From Rhodospirillaceae bacterium (lineage in GTDB: Bacteria > Pseudomonadota > Alphaproteobacteria > CACIAM-22H2), in the NCBI GenBank assembly GCA_022843945.1, contig JALHMR010000020.1, positions 1-64,000 on the forward strand: DNA of 64,000 bases, in the 5' to 3' direction. Below are positions 1-7,087 of the stretch, one piece after another; position 1 is the stretch's first letter, and every line of letters starts with the position of its first letter. The position numbers and the translations under genes are program-made. The notes beneath the pieces were generated by a model. That model saw only the letters and a program-made list of their open reading frames with translations. It searched no databases and was not told the origin of the DNA.

Positions 1-2
1 TC

Positions 3-344
3 AGCCAGCCGGCCGAACCGGCCGCACCCGCGGTCGCCGCCCTGCCGCGGCCGAGCGAGCCCCTGCCGAGCGCGCCGCCCGAGGATGTGCGCCGGCTGGT
101 CGGCCTGAGCGGCGACACGCTGCGCGACTGGATGGGCGAATCGGTGTTCACCCGGCGTGACGGCGTCGCCGAGATCTGGCGCTTCGCCGCCGATACCTGC
201 TTCCTCGACGTCTTTCTCTATCGCTACAACGAGGGACTGCGCGTCGCCCATCTCGACGCGCGCACCCGCGTCACCGGCCAGCGCATCACGCTCCAGGCCT
301 GCTACGGCCGCATCATGGCCGGCCGCCCAAAGCCGGCGAGCTGA
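3..344 (+). CDS. Hypothetical protein, C-terminal part (5' truncated)
   Basis: The reading frame is open from the window edge, so the true start lies upstream. The visible part begins with an Ala/Pro-rich low-complexity stretch of about 28 residues, typical of a linker after a signal peptide or lipobox. A compact domain follows, containing GDTLRDWMGES and later VFLYRYNEGLRVAHLDAR, and the protein ends with TGA at 342-344. Linker plus small domain suggests an exported or lipid-anchored envelope protein, but no family is recognised. A GTG at 87 could be read as an internal start, yet continuous coding-like sequence upstream argues against it. Confidence 0.6.
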   Translation, partial: SQPAEPAAPAVAALPRPSEPLPSAPPEDVRRLVGLSGDTLRDWMGESVFTRRDGVAEIWRFAADTCFLDVFLYRYNEGLRVAHLDARTRVTGQRITLQACYGRIMAGRPKPAS

Positions 345-363
345 CGCTCCCGCGAGCCGTGAA

Positions 364-470
364 CCTCATTCCTTCGATGCTCACTTCGTTCGCACCTCAA
401 GATGAGGTTCACGAAACATAAGGCCTGACCCTGAGGTGCGAGCCCGTTAGGGCGAGCCTCGAAGGGTGAC
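364..470. repeat. Dispersed palindromic intergenic repeat, copy 1
   Basis: Two adjacent hairpin-forming units fill the gap between the first gene and nth. The first is bounded by CCTCAT and ATGAGG. The second runs from CCTGACCCTGAGGTGCGAGC to its approximate inverse GCGAGCCTCGAAGGGTGACG. The same arrangement recurs at 3774-3878, also next to a minus-strand gene end. It resembles the REP-like palindromes common between genes of alphaproteobacteria; it is noncoding. Confidence 0.8.
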
Positions 471-475
471 GACAT

Positions 476-1162
476 TCAGCGCTTGCGCGCCTGTTTCTCG
501 CGCGCCGAAGGCGGCGCGGGCGGCAGGGTCTTCTTCTTGTAGGCGCAGAGATCGATGACCGCGCAAGCCGGGCAGTTCGGCTTGGGCGCCTTGCAGGTGT
601 AGCGCCCGTGCAGGATCAGCCAGTGATGGGCGTGGCGGCGGTATTTCGCCGGGGTGACCTTCAGCAGCTTCTGCTCCACATGGTCGGGCGTCTTGCCCGG
701 CGCCAGGCCGGTGCGGTTGCCCACCCGGAAGATATGCGTGTCGACGGCAATGGTCTCCTCGCCGAAGGCCACGTTGAGCACCACGTTGGCCGTCTTGCGC
801 CCCACCCCGGGCAGGGCCTGCAGATCGTCGCGGCTGCGCGGCACCTCGCCGCCATGCTTGTCGATCAGCATCTGCGACAGGGCGATGACGTTCTTGGCCT
901 TCATGTTGAACAGGCCGATGGTCTTGATGTGCTCCTTGAGACCGGCCTCGCCCAGCGCGAGCATCTTCTGCGGCGTATCGACGGTCTTGAACAGCTCCCT
1001 CGTCGCCCGGTTGACCCCGACATCGGTGGCCTGGGCCGAGAGCACGACCGCCACGAGCAACTGGTAGACAGTGCCGTACAGGAGCTCGGTCTCGGGCTCT
1101 GGCCGCTGCTCGGACAGGCGGCGGAAAAACTCTTCGACGGCCGGTGCTTTCATCGCGGCCAC
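476..1162 (-). CDS. nth: Endonuclease III (DNA glycosylase/AP lyase)
   Basis: A 228-residue base-excision repair enzyme that removes oxidised pyrimidines and cleaves the abasic site. The helix-hairpin-helix LPGVGRKTA at about 117-125 contains the catalytic Lys (K123). The catalytic Asp is in VDTH (D141). Four cysteines spaced C-X6-C-X2-C-X5-C (C190, C197, C200, C206) form the [4Fe-4S] loop. Length and all key residues fit the family. The basic C-terminal tail (KKK...KQARKR) is a small extension. It is divergent from the GNAT gene that starts about 50 bp away. Confidence 0.96.
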   Translation of the reverse strand: MAAMKAPAVEEFFRRLSEQRPEPETELLYGTVYQLLVAVVLSAQATDVGVNRATRELFKTVDTPQKMLALGEAGLKEHIKTIGLFNMKAKNVIALSQMLIDKHGGEVPRSRDDLQALPGVGRKTANVVLNVAFGEETIAVDTHIFRVGNRTGLAPGKTPDHVEQKLLKVTPAKYRRHAHHWLILHGRYTCKAPKPNCPACAVIDLCAYKKKTLPPAPPSAREKQARKR

Positions 1163-1210
1163 CCTAGCCGGTGATCTTTCGGCTGCAAAGCGACGGTGTT
1201 AGAAACGCCC

Positions 1211-1966
1211 ATGTCCGACAGCGATCTTGCCTGGCGCCTGGAAGCGCTGTTCACCGCCGCCTGGCCGCCGCTGCGCCGGGAGACGGAAGGCGACTGGCTG
1301 CTCAAATTCGCGCCGGGCGTCAGCCGGCGCGCCAACTCCGCCAATCCGCTTCGCCCACAGCTCCGCGAGGTGGAGGCGACCATCGCCGCGAGCGAACGCC
1401 GCTACCGCGCGGCGGGCCTGCCGGCGCTGTTCCGCATCCTGTCGGTCATGGAACCCGAAGCGGGCGCACGGCTGGACCGTCTCGGCTATCGCCCCGAAGG
1501 CGAGACGGTCAACCTCTACGCGCCGATGGATGAGGCCGTCGCCAGGCCCGATGCGGCGGTGACCATCCTGCCGCGGCCCACGGCCGAGTGGCTGGCGGCG
1601 ATGACCGCCGCGCAGGGCCATGCGGGAGACCGGCAGAAGACCTACGAGCGCATCGTCGGATCGATCGCCATCCCGGTCGCCTTCGTGGCGCTGCGCCAGG
1701 ACGACGAGCTCGCGGCGCTGGCCTACGGCGCGCTGGACGACGGCATCATGTGCCTCGAATCGGTGGTCACGGTGGAGCGCTATCGCGGGCAGGGACTGGC
1801 CTACCGGGCGCTGAGCGCGCTGATGCATTGGGGCCGGATGCGCGGCGCGGGTGGGATCTGCCTGCAGGTCGAGGCGAGCAACGAGCGCGGGCGCCGGCTC
1901 TACCACCGTCTCGGCCTGATCCAGGAGCTCTATCGCTACGACTACCGGCGGGAGCCGCAGCGCTAA
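1211..1966 (+). CDS. GNAT family N-acetyltransferase
   Basis: About 251 residues. The C-terminal half holds the acetyl-CoA-binding motif RGQGLA within a typical GNAT fold (VTVERYRGQGLAYRAL, then LQVEASNERGRRLYHRLGL). The N-terminal half is a less conserved GNAT-like domain, giving a tandem architecture. The acyl acceptor cannot be predicted. ATG at 1211 is chosen over a GTG 15 bp upstream because the sequence MSDSDLAWRLEALF starts a natural helix; neither has a good ribosome binding site. Stop at 1964-1966 lies 7 bp from the convergent RidA-like gene. Confidence 0.85.
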   Translation: MSDSDLAWRLEALFTAAWPPLRRETEGDWLLKFAPGVSRRANSANPLRPQLREVEATIAASERRYRAAGLPALFRILSVMEPEAGARLDRLGYRPEGETVNLYAPMDEAVARPDAAVTILPRPTAEWLAAMTAAQGHAGDRQKTYERIVGSIAIPVAFVALRQDDELAALAYGALDDGIMCLESVVTVERYRGQGLAYRALSALMHWGRMRGAGGICLQVEASNERGRRLYHRLGLIQELYRYDYRREPQR

Positions 1967-1973
1967 GCGCGGC

Positions 1974-2366
1974 TTAGCGCTGTTTGGCCGCCCAGGCTTC
2001 GACCTCAACCAGGTACTCGGGCGAGGCAAGCCCGGCGGCGATCACTAGCGTGGATGCGGGCTCGATCTCGGACCCCAGAACCGCGCTGCGACCGGCCCGG
2101 TAAGCCTCGGTATAGCGCGCGTCCGTCAGGTAAGCCGTCAGCTTCACCAGGTCACGCTGGTCCATACCGTTTGCTTCCAAGCAGGCCAGGATGTTGCGGA
2201 ACACTTGCTCAGTCTGGGCCTGCACACCGCTGGCGATCTTGCCCCCGCGGTCCATTCCGACCTGTCCGGCGATGGCCAACAAGTCCGAGTTCCCCGGGAC
2301 CTTCACCGTGTGGTGGTACTTGCCCAGCGGTTTGTGAACGCTGTCGGGCTTGGCGAACGTATTCAT
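1974..2366 (-). CDS. RidA family (YjgF/YER057c) protein lacking the catalytic Arg
   Basis: A 130-residue single-domain protein of the Rid superfamily. Canonical RidA hydrolyses reactive enamine/imine intermediates from PLP enzymes. The C-terminal block PASTLVIAAGLASPEYLVEVEAWA aligns with the RidA signature, in which the second residue after PA is the substrate-binding Arg. Here it is Ser, so deaminase activity of the Rid1 type is doubtful, and one of the less characterised Rid subfamilies is more likely. Start ATG at 2364-2366 is preceded by a good GGGAGG at 2375-2380. Confidence 0.88.
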   Translation of the reverse strand: MNTFAKPDSVHKPLGKYHHTVKVPGNSDLLAIAGQVGMDRGGKIASGVQAQTEQVFRNILACLEANGMDQRDLVKLTAYLTDARYTEAYRAGRSAVLGSEIEPASTLVIAAGLASPEYLVEVEAWAAKQR

Positions 2367-2441
2367 GGCCGGAACCTCCCAGTTGTCGCCCTGTCGTACC
2401 AAGTTCCGGACGAGATGTCTTTTGGCTACTATGGGTGCCCG

Positions 2442-2918
2442 ATGAGCGACGACGGCGCCGAGCTCGACCTGTATCTGCGGCCTTACCGCAGCCTGTCGCC
2501 GACCGGCTTCTGGGTCGTCATGGCCATCCTCGCCGCCTGGAGCTTCGTCGGCGGCATCGTCTTCTGGATCGTCGGCGCCTGGCCGGTGATCGGCTTCGTC
2601 GGCGTCGACGTCGCCTTGGTCTGGTGGGCTTTCAAGGCCAGCTACGGCGACCGCCGCGCCTACGAGCGCCTGCGCCTAGCCAAGGGCGTGTTCACCGTGG
2701 AGCGCAGCGACAAGCGCGGCGCCCGGGAGCACCACGAGTTCCCGTCCTACTGGCTCAAGGTGACGCTGGAAGAGCAGCCGCCCGACAGCAACCGGGTGGT
2801 GCTGTCGAGTCACGGAAGGCATCTGGTGGTCGGCGGTTTCCTCGGCCCCAGGCAGCGCGAAGAGGTGGTCACAATATTGAGCGAGGCACTGGCCCGCGCG
2901 CGGGCCACACCCGTCTAG
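2442..2918 (+). CDS. DUF2244 membrane protein
   Basis: About 158 residues. A short acidic N-terminus and PYRSLSPTGFW precede two close transmembrane helices (about residues 25-70). A cytoplasmic domain with RRAYERLRLAKGVFTVER and a C-terminal GGFLGPRQREEVVTILSEAL follows. This layout matches the DUF2244 family of alphaproteobacteria, whose function is unknown. ATG at 2442 is favoured; ATG at 2415 would add nine residues. Its stop overlaps that of convergent dapB by 3-4 bases, so the two transcripts must read into each other. Confidence 0.85.
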   Translation: MSDDGAELDLYLRPYRSLSPTGFWVVMAILAAWSFVGGIVFWIVGAWPVIGFVGVDVALVWWAFKASYGDRRAYERLRLAKGVFTVERSDKRGAREHHEFPSYWLKVTLEEQPPDSNRVVLSSHGRHLVVGGFLGPRQREEVVTILSEALARARATPV

Positions 2919-3721
2919 AGGCCCAGCACGTCCTTCATGCTGTAGAGGCCCGGCGCCTTGCCGCGAGCCCACAGAGCGGCGCGCACCGCGCCGCTGGCAT
3001 AGCCGCGCCGGCTGGTCGCCTTGTGGGCGATCTCGATACGCTCGCCCTCGCCGCAGAACATGACCACGTGGTCGCCGACCTCGCTGCCGCCGCGCGCACT
3101 GGTGAAGCCGATGGCGCCCGCGGCCCGTGCGCCGGTGTGGCCGTCGCGCCCGCGCACCGCGACCTCATCCAGCTTCACCTTGCGGCCGCGCGCCGCCGCC
3201 TGGCCGAAGGCCAGCGCCGTGCCCGAGGGTGCGTCGACCTTGTGCTTGTGATGGATCTCGAAGATCTCGATGTCGTAGTCGGGACCGAGGCTGGCCGCGA
3301 CCCGTTCGGTCAGCGCCTCCAGCAGGTTCACCGCCAGGTTCATATTGGGCGAGCGCACGATGACGGCCTTCTTCGCCGCCTCGGCGATCGCCTGATCGTC
3401 GGCCGCGCTCAGACCGGTGGTGCCGATGACATGCACCTTGCCCAGCTCCGCGGCGAGGCGGGCATGCGCCACGCTGGCGGCGGGCGCAGTGAAATCGATC
3501 ACCGCATCGGCGCCGGCGAACAGCGCTTTGGCGTCACCGCCGACCTTCACCTGCAGCGGGCCCACACCCGCCAGGTCGCCGATGTCTCGCCCGATGAAGG
3601 GGCTGCCATGCGCCTCCGTGCCGCCGGCAAAGGCGCAGCCCTTGGTGCCGATGATCTCGCGCACCAGCATCTGCCCCATGCGCCCGGCACAGCCGGTCAC
3701 GCCGATTCGAAAGTCCGCCAT
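2915..3721 (-). CDS. dapB: 4-hydroxy-tetrahydrodipicolinate reductase
   Basis: 268 residues; NAD(P)H-dependent step of the lysine/diaminopimelate pathway. The N-terminal Rossmann motif is GVTGCAGRMGQM (residues 7-18). The central signature HHKHKVDAPSGTAL contains the catalytic His and substrate-binding Lys, and GIGL-type C-terminal residues are present. Start ATG at 3719-3721 (MADFRIGVTG) is supported by GGGGA about 10 nt upstream; a reading extended to 3802 would run into the intergenic repeat. Monocistronic in appearance, convergent with the DUF2244 gene. Confidence 0.96.
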   Translation of the reverse strand: MADFRIGVTGCAGRMGQMLVREIIGTKGCAFAGGTEAHGSPFIGRDIGDLAGVGPLQVKVGGDAKALFAGADAVIDFTAPAASVAHARLAAELGKVHVIGTTGLSAADDQAIAEAAKKAVIVRSPNMNLAVNLLEALTERVAASLGPDYDIEIFEIHHKHKVDAPSGTALAFGQAAARGRKVKLDEVAVRGRDGHTGARAAGAIGFTSARGGSEVGDHVVMFCGEGERIEIAHKATSRRGYASGAVRAALWARGKAPGLYSMKDVLGL

Positions 3722-3773
3722 GACAGTCCCCGCTGAAAACGTGCCGCATTCAATCACAGGCGGTGACTGTACG

Positions 3774-3878
3774 CCATGCTTCGAGGCTCGCTTCGCTCGC
3801 ACCTCAGCATGAGGTGCGTGAACAAAGAGGCCTCACCCTGAGGTGCGAGCCCGCCAGGGCGAGCCTCGAAGGGTGAGG
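3774..3878. repeat. Dispersed palindromic intergenic repeat, copy 2
   Basis: A second copy of the element at 364-470, lying between the dapB start and the dprE2 stop. It again has a first unit around CGAGGCTCGCTTCGCTCGCA and a second unit CCTCACCCTGAGGTGCGAGC ... GCGAGCCTCGAAGGGTGAGG, whose ends CCTCACCCT and AGGGTGAGG pair perfectly. The hairpin could end transcription or protect the upstream operon mRNA. Confidence 0.82.
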
Positions 3879-3884
3879 ACCACG

Positions 3885-4655
3885 TCAGATATTCAGCTTC
3901 TTGAAGATCCGCTCGGGGATCAGGCGGATGATGGTCATGATGATCAGCCAGATGCCGGGCGTGTAGAGGGTCTCCGCACCCTTCTTGGCCGCCTTGAGCG
4001 ACGCCGCGGCGACCGTCTCGGGTGCCGCCATCATCGGCATGTCGTTGAGCCCGTAGCTCATCGCCGTGTCGACCGGGCCGGGCTTCACCGTGGTCACCGT
4101 GCAGCCGGCGCGGAACAGGCGCGCCCGCAAGCCCTGCAGGTAGGCATTCAGGCCGGCCTTGGCCGAACCGTAGACGTAGTTCTTGAGCCGGCCGCGATCG
4201 CCGGCCACCGAGGTCAGCACCACCACGCGGCCGGCGCGCCGGGCTTCCAGCACGGGGGCCGCGACATGCAGGATATGCGCAGCACCCGTGTAGTTGGCCT
4301 CGATCACCTTGGCGATCAGCGCGGGATCGGCATCGATCTCGCCTTGCGACGGCATGGTGCCGAAGGCGAGGAAGATGTTGAGCAACCCGTCGCCGGCGAA
4401 GGCCTTGGCCTGGGCAACCGTCGCTGCGTGGGAGGCGTAGTCGGTCGCATCGAAGGCGACGACGCCGGCCCGCCGGCCGGAACGCGCCCGCAGGTCGGCG
4501 GCGGTCGCTTCCATGTCCGTCCTGTCGCGACCGGCCAGCAGGATATCGGCCTCCGCCGAGGCCGCGCGGGCAAAGGCCCGGGCGATGGCCGAGGAGGCGC
4601 CGAGGATCAGCCAGGTCTCGTTCAAGGGCTTCTCGCTTGGGGAGGTGTCGCTCAT
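3885..4655 (-). CDS. dprE2: DprE2-like decaprenylphospho-erythro-pentofuranosid-2-ulose 2-reductase (SDR)
   Basis: 256 residues. A short-chain dehydrogenase with the NAD(P) motif LGASSAIA (about 18-25) and the catalytic pair in NYVYGSAKAG. The segment GDRGRLKNYVYGSAKA and the C-terminal membrane-associated tail IMTIIRLIPERIFKKLNI are characteristic of DprE2. In mycobacteria this enzyme reduces the 2-keto lipid made by DprE1 to decaprenylphosphoryl-D-arabinose. Its start overlaps the upstream dprE1 stop as ATGA, indicating translational coupling. Substrate in this organism is inferred from the operon. Confidence 0.85.
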   Translation of the reverse strand: MSDTSPSEKPLNETWLILGASSAIARAFARAASAEADILLAGRDRTDMEATAADLRARSGRRAGVVAFDATDYASHAATVAQAKAFAGDGLLNIFLAFGTMPSQGEIDADPALIAKVIEANYTGAAHILHVAAPVLEARRAGRVVVLTSVAGDRGRLKNYVYGSAKAGLNAYLQGLRARLFRAGCTVTTVKPGPVDTAMSYGLNDMPMMAAPETVAAASLKAAKKGAETLYTPGIWLIIMTIIRLIPERIFKKLNI

Positions 4656-5992
4656 GGGGCGCCCTTGAGGCCGAGGCGCCGCGCCTGGTCCGACATCAGC
4701 CGGCTCGCAGGGTCGACCTTGGCCAGCACCCGCTCGAAGCGCGGCAGCAACGGATACATGGCGCGGAAGCCCTCACGGGTGAGTAGCGAATCCTTGGCCA
4801 GGTAGATGCGGCCCTGGTGGTCGAGGGTGATCGCCTCCAGCCGGCGCAGCAGTCCATCGGCGCCATTGATGCGCGGGAAATCGAGCGCCAGGGTGAAACC
4901 GCGCATCGGAAACGAGAGGTGTCCGCGGCCGGAACGGCCGAGCGTCTTGAGCACGGCGAGGAAAGACGGATTGCCGGCCTCCGAGATCGCCTCGAGCAGA
5001 CGGCGCAGGCCGGCGCGGGCGCCGGCATCGGGCAGCACGCACTGGAACTGGTAGAAGCCGCGCTTGCCGTAGATGCGGTTCCAGCCGTGCAGCGCGTCGA
5101 GGGGATAGAGGAACTCGGCGAAGGATTTCCTGCGCTCGCGGCCGGTCTGGGGTACCCGCCGGTAATGTTGGGCGTTGAAGGCCTTCACCGTGAAATGGTT
5201 GAGGGCAAAGCCGGGAAAGTCGAAGGGGACGCGGTGCGGGTTACGCGGTTTGGGCAGGGTGTCGTGCGCTTCGAACTCCGCCGTCTCAAGGATGCCACGA
5301 CCCAGCGCCGCACCCGTGGCCACGGCATCGATCCAGCCGACCGAGAAGGTCGAGCGGTCGCGGATGGTGGCGAAGGCCTCGATGTATTCGTCGAGGTCGC
5401 GGATGCGCCGCTCCTTGACCCGCACCCATGGCGAAGCGTTGGGCAGCAGGCGGAAGGCCACCGCCCGCACGATCCCGGTCAGGCCCATGCCGCCGATGGT
5501 GGCGGCGAACAGTTCGGCATCGTTCTGGGCGTCGACCCGCCTGGTCGTGCCGTCGGCCAGCAGCAGGTCGAACCATTCAACGTGGTCGCCGAAGCCGCCG
5601 TGGCGGTCGTGGTTCTTGCCGTGCACGTCGGCGGCCAGCGCCCCGCCCACGGTGGCGAAGGACGTGCCGGGGCTGGCCGCCGGCATGAAGCCGCGCGGCA
5701 GGAAGATCTCCATCAAGTTGGCGAACGTGACGCCGGGCTCGCAGATGACAAGGCCGGTCGCGGCATCGAAGCCCAGCACGCGGTCGAGACGCTCGGTCAG
5801 CACGACGCGGCCGTTGGTGTTGAGCGCCGAGTCGCCGTAAGCGCGGCCCGCCCCGTGGGCGATCAGCGTGCCGGATGCCGTGTCGGCCATCGCCTCATCG
5901 AGATCGCGCGGACGCTCGGGGCGCGCCGCCTCCACGCTGGCGACGTGCGAGCGTCCCCAGCCGGTCAGCGTCATCTTCTTCCAGCGGGTCAT
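4652..5992 (-). CDS. dprE1: DprE1-like decaprenylphosphoryl-beta-D-ribose 2'-oxidase
   Basis: 446 residues, close to mycobacterial DprE1. A PCMH-type FAD domain includes GAGRAYGDSALN (47-58) and SFATVGGALAADVHGKNHD (111-129). The C-terminal substrate domain contains LSFPMRGFTLALDFP and YLAKDSLLTREGFRAMYP, where K400 matches the catalytic Lys418. The residue equivalent to Cys387, the covalent target of benzothiazinones, is Ala369. The enzyme oxidises the 2'-OH of polyprenylphosphoryl ribose. Start ATG at 5990-5992 overlaps the ubiA stop (ATGA). A longer open frame reaching 8002 on this strand is antisense to the next gene and is not real. Confidence 0.9.
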   Translation of the reverse strand: MTRWKKMTLTGWGRSHVASVEAARPERPRDLDEAMADTASGTLIAHGAGRAYGDSALNTNGRVVLTERLDRVLGFDAATGLVICEPGVTFANLMEIFLPRGFMPAASPGTSFATVGGALAADVHGKNHDRHGGFGDHVEWFDLLLADGTTRRVDAQNDAELFAATIGGMGLTGIVRAVAFRLLPNASPWVRVKERRIRDLDEYIEAFATIRDRSTFSVGWIDAVATGAALGRGILETAEFEAHDTLPKPRNPHRVPFDFPGFALNHFTVKAFNAQHYRRVPQTGRERRKSFAEFLYPLDALHGWNRIYGKRGFYQFQCVLPDAGARAGLRRLLEAISEAGNPSFLAVLKTLGRSGRGHLSFPMRGFTLALDFPRINGADGLLRRLEAITLDHQGRIYLAKDSLLTREGFRAMYPLLPRFERVLAKVDPASRLMSDQARRLGLKGAP

Positions 5993-6879
5993 CGTGCGCC
6001 GTACATCAGGAAGGCGAAGGTGGCGATCCAGCCAACGACCGCCAGGATCAAAAAGCGGTCGGTGAGCGCCAGATCGGTCGGCGAGCCGGAACGCTCCTCG
6101 ACCAGGGCGACCTGCAGATAGCGCAGGACGCCGGCAGTGACGAAGGGCGCGGTCAGGTAGAGCTGATCGGTGCCGTAGCGGCGGATGACGCCCTCGTTCG
6201 TCGTGTAGATGAGATAGGAGACGAGCAGGGCCGCGAGAACGACCGCCAGCGCCGCATCGACAAAACGCAGATTGTAGCCGGCCAGTGCGGGACGGTGCGT
6301 GTCGGCCAGGTCCCGGGCGAGATCGTCGCGCCGCTTGGCCAGCGCCATGAACAGGGCGAGCAGGAAGGTGCAGATGACGATCCACACGGTGGGCGCGACA
6401 CCGATGGCCGCCGAGCCGGCATCGACCCGCAGCACAAAGCCGATGGCCACGATCATCACGTCGAGGACCGAGATGTGCTTGAGCCACAGCGAATAGGCGG
6501 TCGAGGCGAGCGCGTAGAGCGCGGCGTAGACGGCAAAGCCCGGCGGCATGAAGGCCGCCGTAAGCCCGGCCGCCGCGGCCAGCAGGACCAGGCTGAAGGC
6601 GAGGCCGGCGGCCGGCGAGATCTCGCCCGAGGCGATGGGCCGGCTGCGCTTCTTGGGATGCTGGCGGTCGGCCTCGCGGTCGCACCAGTCGTTGAAGGCG
6701 TAGATGGCGCTGGCCAGCAGGCAAAAGATCGCCACCGCCAGCGCAACCCGGACGAGGTTGGCAGCGTTGATGGCCTCGGGCGTGAAGAACAGCGGGGCCA
6801 CCACGAAGGCGTTCTTGACCCACTGACGCGGACGGGCGAGGCGGAGGAGAGCGGACGGCGATGCAGCCACGGGCGGCAC
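5989..6879 (-). CDS. UbiA-family polyprenyl-phosphate 5-phosphoribosyltransferase (DPPR synthase-like)
   Basis: 296 residues, polytopic membrane protein with about 8-9 helices. The prenyl-phosphate/Mg site is NDWCDREADRQHPKKRSRPI (about 62-81), the NDxxDxxxD pattern of UbiA enzymes, followed by IASG. The second loop has VLRVDAGSAAIG. This arrangement and the link to dprE1-dprE2 match Rv3806c-type enzymes that move phosphoribose from PRPP to polyprenyl phosphate. It appears to be the first gene of a three-gene operon with 4-bp overlaps. Start is GTG at 6877-6879; a second GTG nine bases in is possible. Confidence 0.87.
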   Translation of the reverse strand: MPPVAASPSALLRLARPRQWVKNAFVVAPLFFTPEAINAANLVRVALAVAIFCLLASAIYAFNDWCDREADRQHPKKRSRPIASGEISPAAGLAFSLVLLAAAAGLTAAFMPPGFAVYAALYALASTAYSLWLKHISVLDVMIVAIGFVLRVDAGSAAIGVAPTVWIVICTFLLALFMALAKRRDDLARDLADTHRPALAGYNLRFVDAALAVVLAALLVSYLIYTTNEGVIRRYGTDQLYLTAPFVTAGVLRYLQVALVEERSGSPTDLALTDRFLILAVVGWIATFAFLMYGAR

Positions 6880-7087
6880 TTATAAGGGCTTGGCCGGCAA
6901 CCGCAAAGAGCGGCAAACGGCAGAGGCGGGGGAGGGTGCGGACCGGGAATAACGCGCGGGGCTGGCCCGTAATTCTGGCACCCCGGGACGCGTTCCCAGG
7001 GCCCCGCGAATTGGCGTACAACAGCGTCGGCTTCCTGCCCGCACCCGCTGTTGCCGCTCGGTTCGCGGCGTCTTTTACGTCAAATTC

